Assembly (NCBI RefSeq): GCF_000015265.1
Contig: NC_008699.1
Span: 496,001-560,000, forward strand
Source: Nocardioides sp. JS614
GTDB taxonomy: Bacteria > Actinomycetota > Actinomycetes > Propionibacteriales > Nocardioidaceae
Reading direction: 5' to 3'
Length of the DNA stretch: 64,000 nt
The position numbers and the translations under genes are program-made. Within the stretch, counting starts at the first letter, position 1, and every line of letters begins with the position of its first letter. Positions 41,409-50,288 of this stretch are shown here, piece after piece. A model generated the notes under the pieces. That model searched no databases. It was not told where the DNA came from and saw nothing but the letters and a program-made list of their open reading frames with translations.

Positions 41409-42302
41409 TCAGCCGCCGGCCACCAGCGCGGCCGCGACCAGCACCGCCCAGAGCAGCTCGGCCAGGCCGGTCTGCTGCAGCACCGGGATCAGCCCGGGCC
41501 CGGCGGCGCCACCGAGCACGGTCCGCGCAGCGGGCCCGGCGAGCACCAGGAAGCCGAGACCGGCCAGGGCCCACCACGTGGTGGTGGCTGCCACCGCGAC
41601 CACCGCGGCGGCGGCGAGCACGACCAGGAGCAGGAAGAGGCTGCGCGTGCGCCGGTCCCCGAGGACCACCGCGAGGGTCCGCTTGCCGGCGACGGCGTCG
41701 GTGGGGATGTCGCGCAGGTTGTTGGCCACCAGGATCGCGCAGGCCAGCGTGCCCACGCCGACGGCTGCGTACAGGGCTGCCCACTCCCAGGCCTCGGTCT
41801 GGACGTACGCCGTCCCCAGCACCGCGACCAGCCCGAAGAACACGAAGACCATCACCTCGCCGAGCCCGAGGTAACCGTAGGGCTTCGACCCGCCGGTGTA
41901 GAACCAGGCGGCCAGCACCGACACCAGCCCGACCGCGACGAGCCACCACGCGGTGGTCGCCGCCAGCACCAGCCCGGCGCCGGCGGCGACCCCGAACGCC
42001 AGGAACGCGGCCCGCTTCACGGCCGCGGGCCTGGCGGCGCCGGACCCGACCAGGCGCATCGGCCCGACCCGGTCCGCGTCGGTGCCGCGGATGCCGTCGG
42101 AGTAGTCGTTGGCGTAGTTGACCGCGACCTGCAGGGCGAGCGCCACGACGAGGGCGAGCAGCGCCTTCCACCACACCAGGCCGTCGGCGTACGCCGCGAC
42201 ACCGGTGCCCGCCAGCACCGGGGAGACGGCCGCGGGCAGGGTCCGAGGCCGCGCGCCGGCGAGCCACTGGTCGGGAGTTGCCACGACCGGAGATTCAAGC
42301 AT
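41409..42302 (-). CDS. menA: 1,4-dihydroxy-2-naphthoate polyprenyltransferase
   Basis: Attaches the isoprenoid tail to dihydroxynaphthoate in menaquinone synthesis. The protein (297 residues from the ATG at 42302, or 300 from GTG 42311) is a UbiA-type membrane enzyme with about eight helices. The first Asp-rich motif is NYANDYSDGIRGTD and the second is NNLRDIPTDAVAGKRT; the entry motif ARPRTLPAA is typical of MenA. It is divergent from menE-menC-menD. Confidence 0.95.
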   Translation of the reverse strand: MLESPVVATPDQWLAGARPRTLPAAVSPVLAGTGVAAYADGLVWWKALLALVVALALQVAVNYANDYSDGIRGTDADRVGPMRLVGSGAARPAAVKRAAFLAFGVAAGAGLVLAATTAWWLVAVGLVSVLAAWFYTGGSKPYGYLGLGEVMVFVFFGLVAVLGTAYVQTEAWEWAALYAAVGVGTLACAILVANNLRDIPTDAVAGKRTLAVVLGDRRTRSLFLLLVVLAAAAVVAVAATTTWWALAGLGFLVLAGPAARTVLGGAAGPGLIPVLQQTGLAELLWAVLVAAALVAGG

Positions 42303-42315
42303 CAATCGCACCGTC

Positions 42316-42321
42316 TAGCCT
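42316..42321 (+). promoter_or_regulatory. -10 box TAGCCT of menE, leaderless spacing
   Basis: TAGCCT, then CAGCCAG and the GTG at 42329. Confidence 0.5.
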
Positions 42322-42328
42322 CAGCCAG

Positions 42329-43339
42329 GTGGACCGAGTGGACACGGTGGTCGAACCAGTCGCCGGGTGGCTGGCGGCCGACGACCCGGAACCGTGGGTG
42401 GTGGAGACCTCCGGCTCGACCGGTGCCCCGAAGCGGGTGGTCCTCCCGCGCGACGCCGTGCTCGCCTCGGTGCGCGCCTCCGCCCGCCGCGTGGGGGCCA
42501 CGGGCCAGTGGCTCCTCGCCCTGCCGCCGGCGTACGTCGCGGGCCTCCAGGTGGTCTGCCGGTCCCTGGCCGCCGGGCACCCGCCGGTGCTGCTCGAGGA
42601 CCACGGCTCCTTCGCGGCCGCGGCGGCCGCGATGGCGCCCGGCGAGCGGTTCGTCTCGCTGGTCCCGACCCAGCTGCACCGGCTGCTGGAGACCGACGCG
42701 CCCGCGCTGGCGACGTTCCACACCGTGCTCCTCGGCGGCGGTCCGATCGACCCGGCGCTGCGCCGCCGGGCAGCGGACGCCGGTGTCCACGTGATCGCGA
42801 CGTACGGATCCGCGGAGACCGCCGGCGGCTGCGTCTACGACGGCGTCGCGCTCGACGGGGTCGCCGTCGCGCTCGACGCCGACGGCCGGGTCCGGATCGC
42901 GGGCCCGACGCTCTTCGCGGGGTACGCCGGCGACCCGGAGCTGACCGCCCGGGTCCTGGTCGACGGGTGGTTCCGCACCGCCGACGCCGGCCGGCTCGAC
43001 GAGGACGGGCGGCTCCAGGTGCTCGGCCGGATCGACGACATGGTGGTCACCGGCGGCGTGAACGTGCCCGCCCCCGCGGTCGCCGCCCGCCTGCGCGAGC
43101 ACCCCGACGTCGAGGCGGCCGAGGTGCTCGGCGTCCCCGACGAGGAGTGGGGCAACCGCGTGGTCGCGTTCGTGGTCGGCCCGGTCTCCCTCGACGTGGC
43201 GCGCGACTGGGTCGCCGCGGCCCACCCGCGGTCCTGGGCGCCGCGCCAGCTCGTCGCCCTCGACACGATCCCCCTGCTCGGCAACGGCAAGCCGGACCGG
43301 TTGGCGCTGCGGCACGCTGCCGTCGAGGAGTGGGCATGA
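42329..43339 (+). CDS. menE: O-succinylbenzoate-CoA ligase
   Basis: Activates o-succinylbenzoate with CoA in menaquinone synthesis. The 336-residue adenylating enzyme is short for the superfamily, which is usual for actinobacterial MenE. Visible motifs are the ATP loop VETSGSTGAPKRVVL, the YGSAETAGGCVYDG motif, FRTADAGRLDEDG and the hinge GRIDDMVVTGGVNV; the catalytic Lys is in LLGNGKPDRLAL. GTG 42329 is supported by a -10 box 7 bases upstream. It overlaps menC (ATGA). Confidence 0.93.
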   Translation: MDRVDTVVEPVAGWLAADDPEPWVVETSGSTGAPKRVVLPRDAVLASVRASARRVGATGQWLLALPPAYVAGLQVVCRSLAAGHPPVLLEDHGSFAAAAAAMAPGERFVSLVPTQLHRLLETDAPALATFHTVLLGGGPIDPALRRRAADAGVHVIATYGSAETAGGCVYDGVALDGVAVALDADGRVRIAGPTLFAGYAGDPELTARVLVDGWFRTADAGRLDEDGRLQVLGRIDDMVVTGGVNVPAPAVAARLREHPDVEAAEVLGVPDEEWGNRVVAFVVGPVSLDVARDWVAAAHPRSWAPRQLVALDTIPLLGNGKPDRLALRHAAVEEWA

Positions 43340-44292
43340 TCGTCTGGTCGGTGCCGATGCGGACCCGGTTCCGCGGCATCACGGTCCGCGAGGGGGTGCT
43401 GCTGCGGGGCCCCGCCGATGCCGAGCGGCCGGGTTGGGGGGAGTGGAGCCCGTTCCTCGAGTACGACGCGGCCGTCGCCGAGCCCTGGCTGCGCTGCGCG
43501 GAGGAGGCTGCGGCGGGCGACTGGCCGGCGCCGCTGCGCGACCGGGTGCCGGTGAACGTCACCGTGCCGGCCGTGGGACCACAGCAGGCGCACGCGATCG
43601 TGCTGGCCGGCGGCTGCCGGACGGCCAAGGTCAAGGTCGCCGAGCCCGGCCAGACCGCGGCCGACGACCAGGCGCGGCTCGAGGCGGTCCGAGACGCGCT
43701 GGGCGCAGACGGGCGGGTGCGCATCGACGTCAACGGCCTGTGGGACCTCGACACCGCGGTCGCCTCGATCCCCGTGCTCGACCGGGCGGCCGGTGGCCTC
43801 GAGTACGTCGAGCAGCCCTGCGCGAGCGTCGAGGACCTGGCCGCCGTACGCCGCCGGGTCGACGTGCCCATCGCCGCCGACGAGTCGATCCGCCGGGCCG
43901 CGGACCCCTACCGGGTGCGCGACCTGGAGGCCGCCGACGTCGCGGTGCTCAAGGTGCAGCCGCTCGGCGGGGTGCGGGCCTGCCTGCGGATCGCCGAGGA
44001 CATCGGGCTGCCGGTCGTGGTGTCCTCGGCGCTGGAGACCAGCGTCGGGATCGCCGCCGGGGTCGCCTTGGCCGCCGCCCTGCCGGAGCTGCCGTACGCC
44101 TGCGGGCTCGCCACCGTGCAGCTGCTCACGGCCGATGTCGTCACCGAGTCACTCCTGCCGGTCGGCGGCGAGCTGCCGGTGCGCGCAGTGCAGGTCGACG
44201 AGTCGCTCGCGCCCGCCGACCCGGACAGGGTCGCCCACTGGGAGGCGCGGCTGGCCGAGGTGCGCGCGCTGCGACAGGATCGTCCCTCGTGA
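43336..44292 (+). CDS. menC: o-succinylbenzoate synthase
   Basis: Enolase-superfamily dehydratase making o-succinylbenzoate. The 318-residue protein has the catalytic lysine pair region TAKVKVAEPG, the metal ligands D in RIDVNGLWD, E in YVEQPC and D/E in PIAADESIRR, and the distal lysine in VAVLKVQPLGG. It lies between menE and menD with 4-base overlaps on both sides, so the three proteins are co-translated. Confidence 0.94.
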   Translation: MIVWSVPMRTRFRGITVREGVLLRGPADAERPGWGEWSPFLEYDAAVAEPWLRCAEEAAAGDWPAPLRDRVPVNVTVPAVGPQQAHAIVLAGGCRTAKVKVAEPGQTAADDQARLEAVRDALGADGRVRIDVNGLWDLDTAVASIPVLDRAAGGLEYVEQPCASVEDLAAVRRRVDVPIAADESIRRAADPYRVRDLEAADVAVLKVQPLGGVRACLRIAEDIGLPVVVSSALETSVGIAAGVALAAALPELPYACGLATVQLLTADVVTESLLPVGGELPVRAVQVDESLAPADPDRVAHWEARLAEVRALRQDRPS

Positions 44293-45902
44293 CCGCCCCT
44301 GAGCCCGCCCCGGAGTCCGCCACCGCCACCGCCCGCCGGATCCTGGCGGCCCTGGTCGAGGCCGGCGTCACCGAGATCGTGGTCGCCCCCGGGTCGCGGA
44401 ACGCGCCGCTGTCGTTCGCGGCGTACGACGCCGCCGCCGCGGGCCTGGTCCGGCTGCACACGCGCCTCGACGAGCGGACCGCCGGCTTCCTCGCGCTCGG
44501 CCTCACCAGGAGCGGCCGGCGGGCAGCCGTGGTCTGCACGTCCGGCACCGCGGTCGCCAACCTGCACCCGGCGGTCCTCGAGGCGGCCCACGCCGGCGTC
44601 GACCTGGTCGTCGTGTCCGCCGACCGGCCGGCCCGGCTGCGCGGCACCGGCGCGAACCAGACCACCGACCAGGTCGGCATCTTCGGCCCCCTGGTTCCCA
44701 CCCAGGACGCCAGCGGCCCGGTCGAGCTGCTGACCGCGGGCCCGGTCCATCTCAACGTCCCGCTCGAGGAGCCGCTCGTCCCCGACGACCGCTGGCTCCC
44801 GGACGTGGTGCCGGGGGAGCCGGCCCACCGGGTGATCCCCGCGTCCCTGACCGTGCTGGCGCGGGGGCCGCGCACGGTCGTGGTCGCCGGTGACGACGCC
44901 GGCCCGCGGGTCCGGGTCCTGGCCGAGCAGGCCGGCTGGCCGCTGCTCGCCGAGCCGTCCAGCGGGTCGCGCACCGGGGACAACGCGATCCGCACCTACC
45001 GGCTGCTGCTGGACGGCGACCTCGGCGCGCGCGTCGAGCGGGTCGTGGTCGGCGGTCACCCCACGCTGTCCCGCCCGGTCAGCCGGCTGCTGGCCCGACC
45101 GGACGTGGAGGTGGTCGACCTCGGTGCCTGGGGGGTCTGGAGCGAGCGACCCTTCCCCGTGCACTCCCGGATCCTCGGTGGCGTCGGCGTCGACGCCCCG
45201 GTCGACGCGGCCGACGGCACGGCCGACGACACGGACTGGCTGGAGGAGTGGCGGACGGCGGACCGGGCGGTGTCCGCCCGGCTGGACGCGCTGCTCGCCG
45301 CCGAGCCCGGGCTCACGCCGCACGAGGTCGCGGGCGCGGTCGCCCGGGCCCTGCCCGCCGGCGGGCTGCTCGTCGTCGGCGCCTCGAGCCCGATCCGCGA
45401 CCTGGACCTGATGGTGCCGCGCTACGACGTGGGCGCCCGGCGCAAGGTGGTCGCCAACCGCGGCCTCGCCGGCATCGACGGCACCATCTCGACCGCGGTC
45501 GGCGCCGCCCTGGGCCGGCCGCGCAGCACCCGCGCCCTGACCCTGATGGGGGACGTCACGTTCCTCCACGACGCCGGCGCGCTGGTGATCGGGCCCGGTG
45601 AGGCGGTCCCCGACCTCACGATCGTCGTGGTCAACGACGACGGCGGTTCGATCTTCGCGATGCTCGAGCAGGGGGCGGCGGAGTACGCCGACCAGTACGA
45701 CCGGCTCTTCGGCACCCCGCACCGGGTCGACCTCGCCAGCCTCTGCGCCGCGACCCGCACGCCCCACTGGCGGGTCGACTCCCTGGCCGAGCTCGAGCAC
45801 GCCCTCGCCTCGCCCGCGGGCGGGATCGAGGTGGTGGAGGCCGTCGTACGCCGCGACAACCGGCGCGACCTCGACGAGCGGATCCGCGCGCTGCGTCCCT
45901 GA
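44289..45902 (+). CDS. menD: SEPHCHC synthase MenD
   Basis: Thiamine-diphosphate enzyme that joins isochorismate and 2-oxoglutarate, the first committed menaquinone step. The 537-residue protein has the activating Glu in HTRLDERTAGFLALG, the VVCTSGTAVANLHPAV segment, and the ThDP-binding motif beginning MGDVTFLHDAG and ending VVVNDDGGSIFAML. Its isochorismate would come from the MenF-type enzyme encoded 5 kb downstream. GTG start overlapping menC. Confidence 0.95.
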   Translation: MTAPEPAPESATATARRILAALVEAGVTEIVVAPGSRNAPLSFAAYDAAAAGLVRLHTRLDERTAGFLALGLTRSGRRAAVVCTSGTAVANLHPAVLEAAHAGVDLVVVSADRPARLRGTGANQTTDQVGIFGPLVPTQDASGPVELLTAGPVHLNVPLEEPLVPDDRWLPDVVPGEPAHRVIPASLTVLARGPRTVVVAGDDAGPRVRVLAEQAGWPLLAEPSSGSRTGDNAIRTYRLLLDGDLGARVERVVVGGHPTLSRPVSRLLARPDVEVVDLGAWGVWSERPFPVHSRILGGVGVDAPVDAADGTADDTDWLEEWRTADRAVSARLDALLAAEPGLTPHEVAGAVARALPAGGLLVVGASSPIRDLDLMVPRYDVGARRKVVANRGLAGIDGTISTAVGAALGRPRSTRALTLMGDVTFLHDAGALVIGPGEAVPDLTIVVVNDDGGSIFAMLEQGAAEYADQYDRLFGTPHRVDLASLCAATRTPHWRVDSLAELEHALASPAGGIEVVEAVVRRDNRRDLDERIRALRP

Positions 45903-45935
45903 CAGTCCGGTCCGTCCGACCGCCGGTCCGCGACA

Positions 45936-47810
45936 ATGGCGGACGTGGACACCGCCCTCTTCCTGGTCGCGCTGGCCGTCGCCGTGCTCGCCGGCGTGGT
46001 GGTCGCCGGCCGGATCGGGGTGCCCGCCCCGCTGCTGCTCGTGGTCGCGGGCGTCGCCGCGTCGTTCCTGCCGTTCCTGCCCGAGGTGCATCTCGAGCCG
46101 GACGTCGTGCTGTTCGGGCTCCTGCCGCCGCTGCTCTACTCGGCGGCGATCACGTCCTCGCTCGTGGACTTCAACGCCAACCGCCGCCCGATCCTGCTGT
46201 TGTCGGTCGGCCTCGTCGTCTTCACGACCCTCGGCGTCGGCGTTCTCGTCCACGAGCTGGTGCCCGGCCTGTCCTGGCCGGTCGCGTTCGCGCTCGGGGC
46301 GGTCGTCGCGCCACCGGACGCCGTCGCGGCCACCTCCATCGGCCGGCACATCGGGCTCCCCCGCAGGGTCGTGACGATCCTCGAGGGCGAGTCCCTGTTC
46401 AACGACGCGACCGCGCTGGTCTCGCTGCAGACCGCCCTCGGGGCAACACTGGTGGGGGTCGAGCTCTGGCGTGTCGGCCTGGACTTCGTGGTCGCCGCGG
46501 GCGGGGGCGTGCTGATCGGGGTGGTCGTCTTCCTCGTGGTCGGGGCGATGCGCAGGCGCCTGAGCGATCCGATGCTCGACGTCGCGATGTCCTTCGTGAT
46601 CCCGTTCACGGCGTTCCTCGCTGCCGAGGAGGTCCACGCGTCGGGCGTCGTGGCCGTCGTGACCGCCGGCCTGCTGCTCGGCCACCGGGCGCCCGTCCTG
46701 CAGACCGCGCAGTCGCGGATCGCCGAGCGGATCAACTGGCGCACGATCGCGTTCCTGCTCGAGAACACCGTGTTCGCGCTGATCGGACTCCAGGCCCGGT
46801 GGCTGTTCGACGACCTGGGGGAGAGCACGCTCTCGCCGGCCCGGATCATCGCAGTCTCGGCCGCCACGCTGGTCGCGGTCATCGTGCTGCGGCTCGTGTG
46901 GGTCTTCCTCTCGCGCTCGCTGCTGGTCCGCCCGCGCGTGGACCCCGCGACCGGACAGGTTCCGCCGTGGTCGTTCACACTCCTGCTCGGCTGGTCCGGC
47001 ATGCGCGGGGTGGTCACCCTGGCCGCGGCGTTCCTGATCCCGCCCGACACCCGGCACCGCGAGGTGCTGCTCGTCGTCGCGTTCGCCGTCGTGGCGGGCA
47101 CCCTGCTCGTCCAGGGGCTCAGCCTGCCGTGGCTCACCCGCCGGCTGCACGTCCCCGCCCCGGACCCGCTCGACGACGCGCTCGCCCGCGCCACCCTGCT
47201 CCAGCAGGCGTCGAAGGCGGCGGTCGAGGAGCTCGAGCGGCAGGAGTACGACGACCAGGCCGGCGTGGGCGACCTGATCCGGCAACGGCTCGACCAGCGG
47301 AACTTCGCCGCGTGGGAGCGCCTGGGGACCACCGCCGACCAGGAGTCACCGGCCGCCGTCTACTACCGCATCCGGATGGCGATGATCGCCGCCGAGCGCC
47401 GACGGATCCTGGAGATCCGGCGCTCCGGCACCGTGGCCTCCGAGGTGATCGCCGAGGTGCTCTCGATGCTCGACGTCGAGGAGTCGATGCTCGACAACGC
47501 CCACCAGGAGCGGGACGAGGCCGAGGACTACGCCCGTCGGCGCTGGACGCTCGGGGAGACCTGCGACGACCTGGGCCGCTACCCGGTCGTCGACGCCGAG
47601 CCCGCGACGTACTGCCAGGCCTGCCTGGACGAGGGCACCCGCTGGGTGGCGTTGCGCCGCTGCCTGGAGTGCGGCAACCTCGCCTGCTGCGACTCCTCAC
47701 CCCGCCAGCACGCCACCGCGCACTTCCGGGAGACCCAGCACCCGGTCATGCAGTCCGCCGAGCCCGGCGAGGACTGGCGCTGGTGCTACCTCCACCACCT
47801 GACGGCATGA
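45936..47810 (+). CDS. CPA1-family Na+/H+ antiporter with C-terminal UBP-type zinc finger
   Basis: A 624-residue membrane antiporter. The first ~400 residues hold about 12 transmembrane helices with the CPA1 ion-binding segments (FALGAVVAPPDAVAATSI and LEGESLFNDATALVSLQT). A helical cytoplasmic region follows, and the last ~80 residues are a zinc-finger UBP domain: YCQACLDEGTRWVALRRC, LECGNLACCDSS, HATAHFRETQHPV and EDWRWCY, with the full Cys/His set. In eukaryotes this domain binds the free ubiquitin C-terminus; its role here is unknown. A GACAAT box 7 bases before GTG 45945 suggests the start may be 3 codons later. Confidence 0.9.
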   Translation: MADVDTALFLVALAVAVLAGVVVAGRIGVPAPLLLVVAGVAASFLPFLPEVHLEPDVVLFGLLPPLLYSAAITSSLVDFNANRRPILLLSVGLVVFTTLGVGVLVHELVPGLSWPVAFALGAVVAPPDAVAATSIGRHIGLPRRVVTILEGESLFNDATALVSLQTALGATLVGVELWRVGLDFVVAAGGGVLIGVVVFLVVGAMRRRLSDPMLDVAMSFVIPFTAFLAAEEVHASGVVAVVTAGLLLGHRAPVLQTAQSRIAERINWRTIAFLLENTVFALIGLQARWLFDDLGESTLSPARIIAVSAATLVAVIVLRLVWVFLSRSLLVRPRVDPATGQVPPWSFTLLLGWSGMRGVVTLAAAFLIPPDTRHREVLLVVAFAVVAGTLLVQGLSLPWLTRRLHVPAPDPLDDALARATLLQQASKAAVEELERQEYDDQAGVGDLIRQRLDQRNFAAWERLGTTADQESPAAVYYRIRMAMIAAERRRILEIRRSGTVASEVIAEVLSMLDVEESMLDNAHQERDEAEDYARRRWTLGETCDDLGRYPVVDAEPATYCQACLDEGTRWVALRRCLECGNLACCDSSPRQHATAHFRETQHPVMQSAEPGEDWRWCYLHHLTA

Positions 47811-47832
47811 GGCGGAGGTGTCGCCGGCTGGC

Positions 47833-47882
47833 GGGTCGTGTGCCTGAGCACGCTCCATGGCGCGTTCTCAGGCACACGACCC
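47833..47882. terminator. Fold-back hairpin covering the P450 stop codon
   Basis: Perfect 16-bp arms GGGTCGTGTGCCTGAG and CTCAGGCACACGACCC around an 18-base loop. The P450 stop (47868-47870) and last codons lie in the right arm. It separates the convergent antiporter and P450 genes. Confidence 0.75.
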
Positions 47883-49064
47883 GATCGGCGCCGGGTGCTC
47901 GAACCGGATCGGGAAGCTCAGCGCCCCGGTGTTGCCGGAGATCGGCAGCCACCTGCCCGGCCCGTCGGGCTCGGCGCCGGGCATCCGGCGGGCCAGCAGC
48001 GGCAGCGCCACGGCCATGTCGGTGCGGGCGACGAAGTGCCCGAGGCAGTGGTGCACCCCCGCGCCGAACCCGTGGTGCGGCGGCCGCTGCTGGGTGATGT
48101 CGAAGGACGGGTCCGGCATCGCCGCCGGGTCGGTGCCGGCGCTGTGCGAGAGCATCTGCACGATGCCACCCTTCGGGATTCGCAGGCCCTGGAGCTCCAC
48201 GTCCTCCAGGGCCTCCCGGGTCACCCAGGTCACCGTCGGGTTGACCCGCATCACCTCCTCGACCGCGTTCTCGCCGAGCTCCGGGTGCTCGCCCAGGAGC
48301 CGCCACTGGTCGGGGTGCTCGAGCAGCGTCTGGACGGCGAGGCCGAGCTGGTTGCGGGTCGTCTCCATGCCGGCGAAGGCGAGGAACACCAGGGCCACCC
48401 CCAGCTCGTGGCGCGAGAGGCGGTCGCCGTCGGCGGTGGCCTGCACGAGGGTGGTCACGAGGTCCTCGCGCGGGTGCGCGGCCCGGTCGGCGACCACCTC
48501 GTCGACGTACCCGTAGAGGCCGTCCAGCGCCGCCTCGATCCGCGGCACCTGGTTGCCGACGTCGATGGAGAACGACGCGCCCAGGTCGTCGGCCCAGTGC
48601 GCGACCTGCTGCCAGTGGTCCTCCGGGAGGCCGAGGAGCACGCAGATGATGCGCGCGGCATACGGCTCGGCGAACTCGCTCACGAACTCCACGGACCCGC
48701 GGTCGGCGAAGCCGTCGATCAGCTCGTTGGCCAGCGCCTGGAACCGGGGCCGCATCGCCGCGATCGTCTTGTTCCGGAACGCCGGCATCAGCAGCCGTCG
48801 GATCCGGGCGTGGTCGTCGCCCTCCAGGCTGAGCAGGGTCTCCTGCCACCAGTCGGAGAACAGCCCCGAGTGGATCCCGTTCTGCGCCGGCCAGCGGGCG
48901 TTGCCCTGCCGGAACCGCCGGTCGCGCAGGAGCGCGCTGACCTCCGCGTAGCGCAGCACGGCCCAGCCCCAGTTGGTCTCGACGTACCAGTCCTGGTCGC
49001 GGGCTGCGTGGACCTGTGCGGACGTCACGTCGAACGCCGGGTCGGAGAGATCGAAGTAGGTCAT
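47868..49064 (-). CDS. Cytochrome P450
   Basis: Heme monooxygenase of 398 residues. The I-helix oxygen-binding motif is LAFAGMETTRNQ, the ExxR motif is in AVEEVMRVNPTV, and the heme-cysteine loop is HHGFGAGVHHCLGHFVAR. The substrate cannot be read; the sequence style resembles CYP families acting on steroids or fatty acids in actinobacteria. No ferredoxin gene is adjacent. ATG at 49064, with GAGGGGG about 8 bases upstream; a TAGGCT box lies further upstream. Confidence 0.94.
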   Translation of the reverse strand: MTYFDLSDPAFDVTSAQVHAARDQDWYVETNWGWAVLRYAEVSALLRDRRFRQGNARWPAQNGIHSGLFSDWWQETLLSLEGDDHARIRRLLMPAFRNKTIAAMRPRFQALANELIDGFADRGSVEFVSEFAEPYAARIICVLLGLPEDHWQQVAHWADDLGASFSIDVGNQVPRIEAALDGLYGYVDEVVADRAAHPREDLVTTLVQATADGDRLSRHELGVALVFLAFAGMETTRNQLGLAVQTLLEHPDQWRLLGEHPELGENAVEEVMRVNPTVTWVTREALEDVELQGLRIPKGGIVQMLSHSAGTDPAAMPDPSFDITQQRPPHHGFGAGVHHCLGHFVARTDMAVALPLLARRMPGAEPDGPGRWLPISGNTGALSFPIRFEHPAPIGSCA

Positions 49065-49121
49065 CCGGGTGCCCCCTCGCGATCGGGTGTCGGAGGAGCC
49101 TAGCGGCGCAGCCGTGCGGAC

Positions 49122-49628
49122 TCACGGGTTGGTCGGGCGCACCATCCGGATCTCGCAGGTGTCGAGGCCGGCGTAGTGCTCGCGGGCTCCGTCCGGGACG
49201 AACCCGTTGCGGCGGTAGAACGCCTGCGCCCGGGCGTTGTCCTCGAGGACCCACAGCGAGCAGGCGGCGTCGGGCCGGACCGCGTCCCAGAGCGCCTGGC
49301 CGAGCCCGGTGCCCCACCACGCGGCGCGCACGTAGATCGCGTACAGCTCCTGGGGCGTGGCGCCGTCGTCGTCGCGGCTCGGCCCGACGACGGCGAACCC
49401 GACCGGCTCGCCGCCCGCCTCGGCCAGCACCCGTGGCGGGCCGTCGACGAGGTGCTTGGTCCAGGCCGCCACCCAGCGGTCCAGGTCCGTGACCCGCTGC
49501 TCGAGCAGCGCGGCGTCGACGTACGGCGCGTAAGCCTCGCGCCAGCAGGCGGCGTGCATCGCGGCGCACGCGGCGGCGTCGGCCGGCACCGCCGCGCGGA
49601 GCCGGACGTCGGGGGCGGGCGCGGTCAC
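49122..49628 (-). CDS. GNAT-family N-acetyltransferase
   Basis: A 168-residue acetyltransferase of the Gcn5-related fold. The acetyl-CoA-binding region is visible as ELYAIYVRAAWWGTGLGQAL (motif A, Q/RxxGxG/A reading WWGTGLG), followed by LWVLEDNARAQAFYRRNGF (motif B). The acceptor substrate is unknown. Its GTG start overlaps the LysE-type gene stop (GTGA), so the two are translated together and may handle the same amine or amino acid. Confidence 0.9.
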   Translation of the reverse strand: MTAPAPDVRLRAAVPADAAACAAMHAACWREAYAPYVDAALLEQRVTDLDRWVAAWTKHLVDGPPRVLAEAGGEPVGFAVVGPSRDDDGATPQELYAIYVRAAWWGTGLGQALWDAVRPDAACSLWVLEDNARAQAFYRRNGFVPDGAREHYAGLDTCEIRMVRPTNP

Positions 49629-50233
49629 GCGAGCATCGTATGGACGGCGAGCCCGGCGACGACCACCGCCGAAACCAGGCCGGTGACGAGGTGGGCCCGG
49701 TGGCCGGTCGCGATCCGGCCGAGGGCGGCGCCCCCGCCGGCGAGCAGCAGCTGCCAGGACGCACTGGCGAGGAACGCCGCGAGCACGAACACCACGCCCT
49801 CGGCCGGTCCGGCGACGAGGCCCTGGTTGCCGAGGACGACGGCGGCGAAGTACACGACGGTCGTCGGGTTCACCGCCGTGATGCCGAGGAACATCGCGTA
49901 CGCCGTCCGCGGCCGCAGCGATGGGACCTCGCGCACCCGGCCGGCGGACCGGAGGGCGTGGGCAGCGGTCAGACCGGCGACGCCGAGCAGCACCAGGCCG
50001 CTCGCGATGCTCAGCGCCCGGCTGACCGGCTCCAGCGCGGCCGCGATCGCGCTTCCCGCGACGACCGCGAGCGCGGCGTACCCGCCGTCGACGGTCGCCA
50101 CCCCGAGCGCACCCGCCCCGCCGACGCGGAACGAGGTGCGCGCCGAGAGCGTGACGAGGAACGCCCCGACGGCGCCGATCGGGATGGCGATCGCCCAGCC
50201 GGTGACGAGACCGGAGAGGACCACCTCGAGCAC
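49625..50233 (-). CDS. LysE/RhtB-family transporter
   Basis: Probable amino-acid exporter of 202 residues with about six transmembrane helices. The N-terminal GLVTGWAIAIPIGAVGAFLV and the central FLGITAVNPTTVVYFAAVVL (NP motif in the fourth helix) are typical of LysE. GTG 50233 is preferred; the longer in-frame version would extend over the divergent MBL-fold gene. It precedes a GNAT gene with a 4-base overlap. Confidence 0.88.
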   Translation of the reverse strand: MLEVVLSGLVTGWAIAIPIGAVGAFLVTLSARTSFRVGGAGALGVATVDGGYAALAVVAGSAIAAALEPVSRALSIASGLVLLGVAGLTAAHALRSAGRVREVPSLRPRTAYAMFLGITAVNPTTVVYFAAVVLGNQGLVAGPAEGVVFVLAAFLASASWQLLLAGGGAALGRIATGHRAHLVTGLVSAVVVAGLAVHTMLA

Positions 50234-50275
50234 CCTGGGATCATCCCGGGACCCGGACGGCGAGGGCCACCGGAT

Positions 50276-50281
50276 TACCGT
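50276..50281 (+). promoter_or_regulatory. -10 box TACCGT of the MBL-fold gene, leaderless spacing
   Basis: TACCGT, then GGGCCGC and the ATG at 50289. Confidence 0.5.
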
Positions 50282-50288
50282 GGGCCGC

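Noticed and set aside
43908..47285. Minus-strand open frame of about 1,125 codons opposite menC, menD and the antiporter gene
   Set aside because: Same kind of antisense shadow frame; low-complexity His/Arg/Asp/Gly content and no start context.
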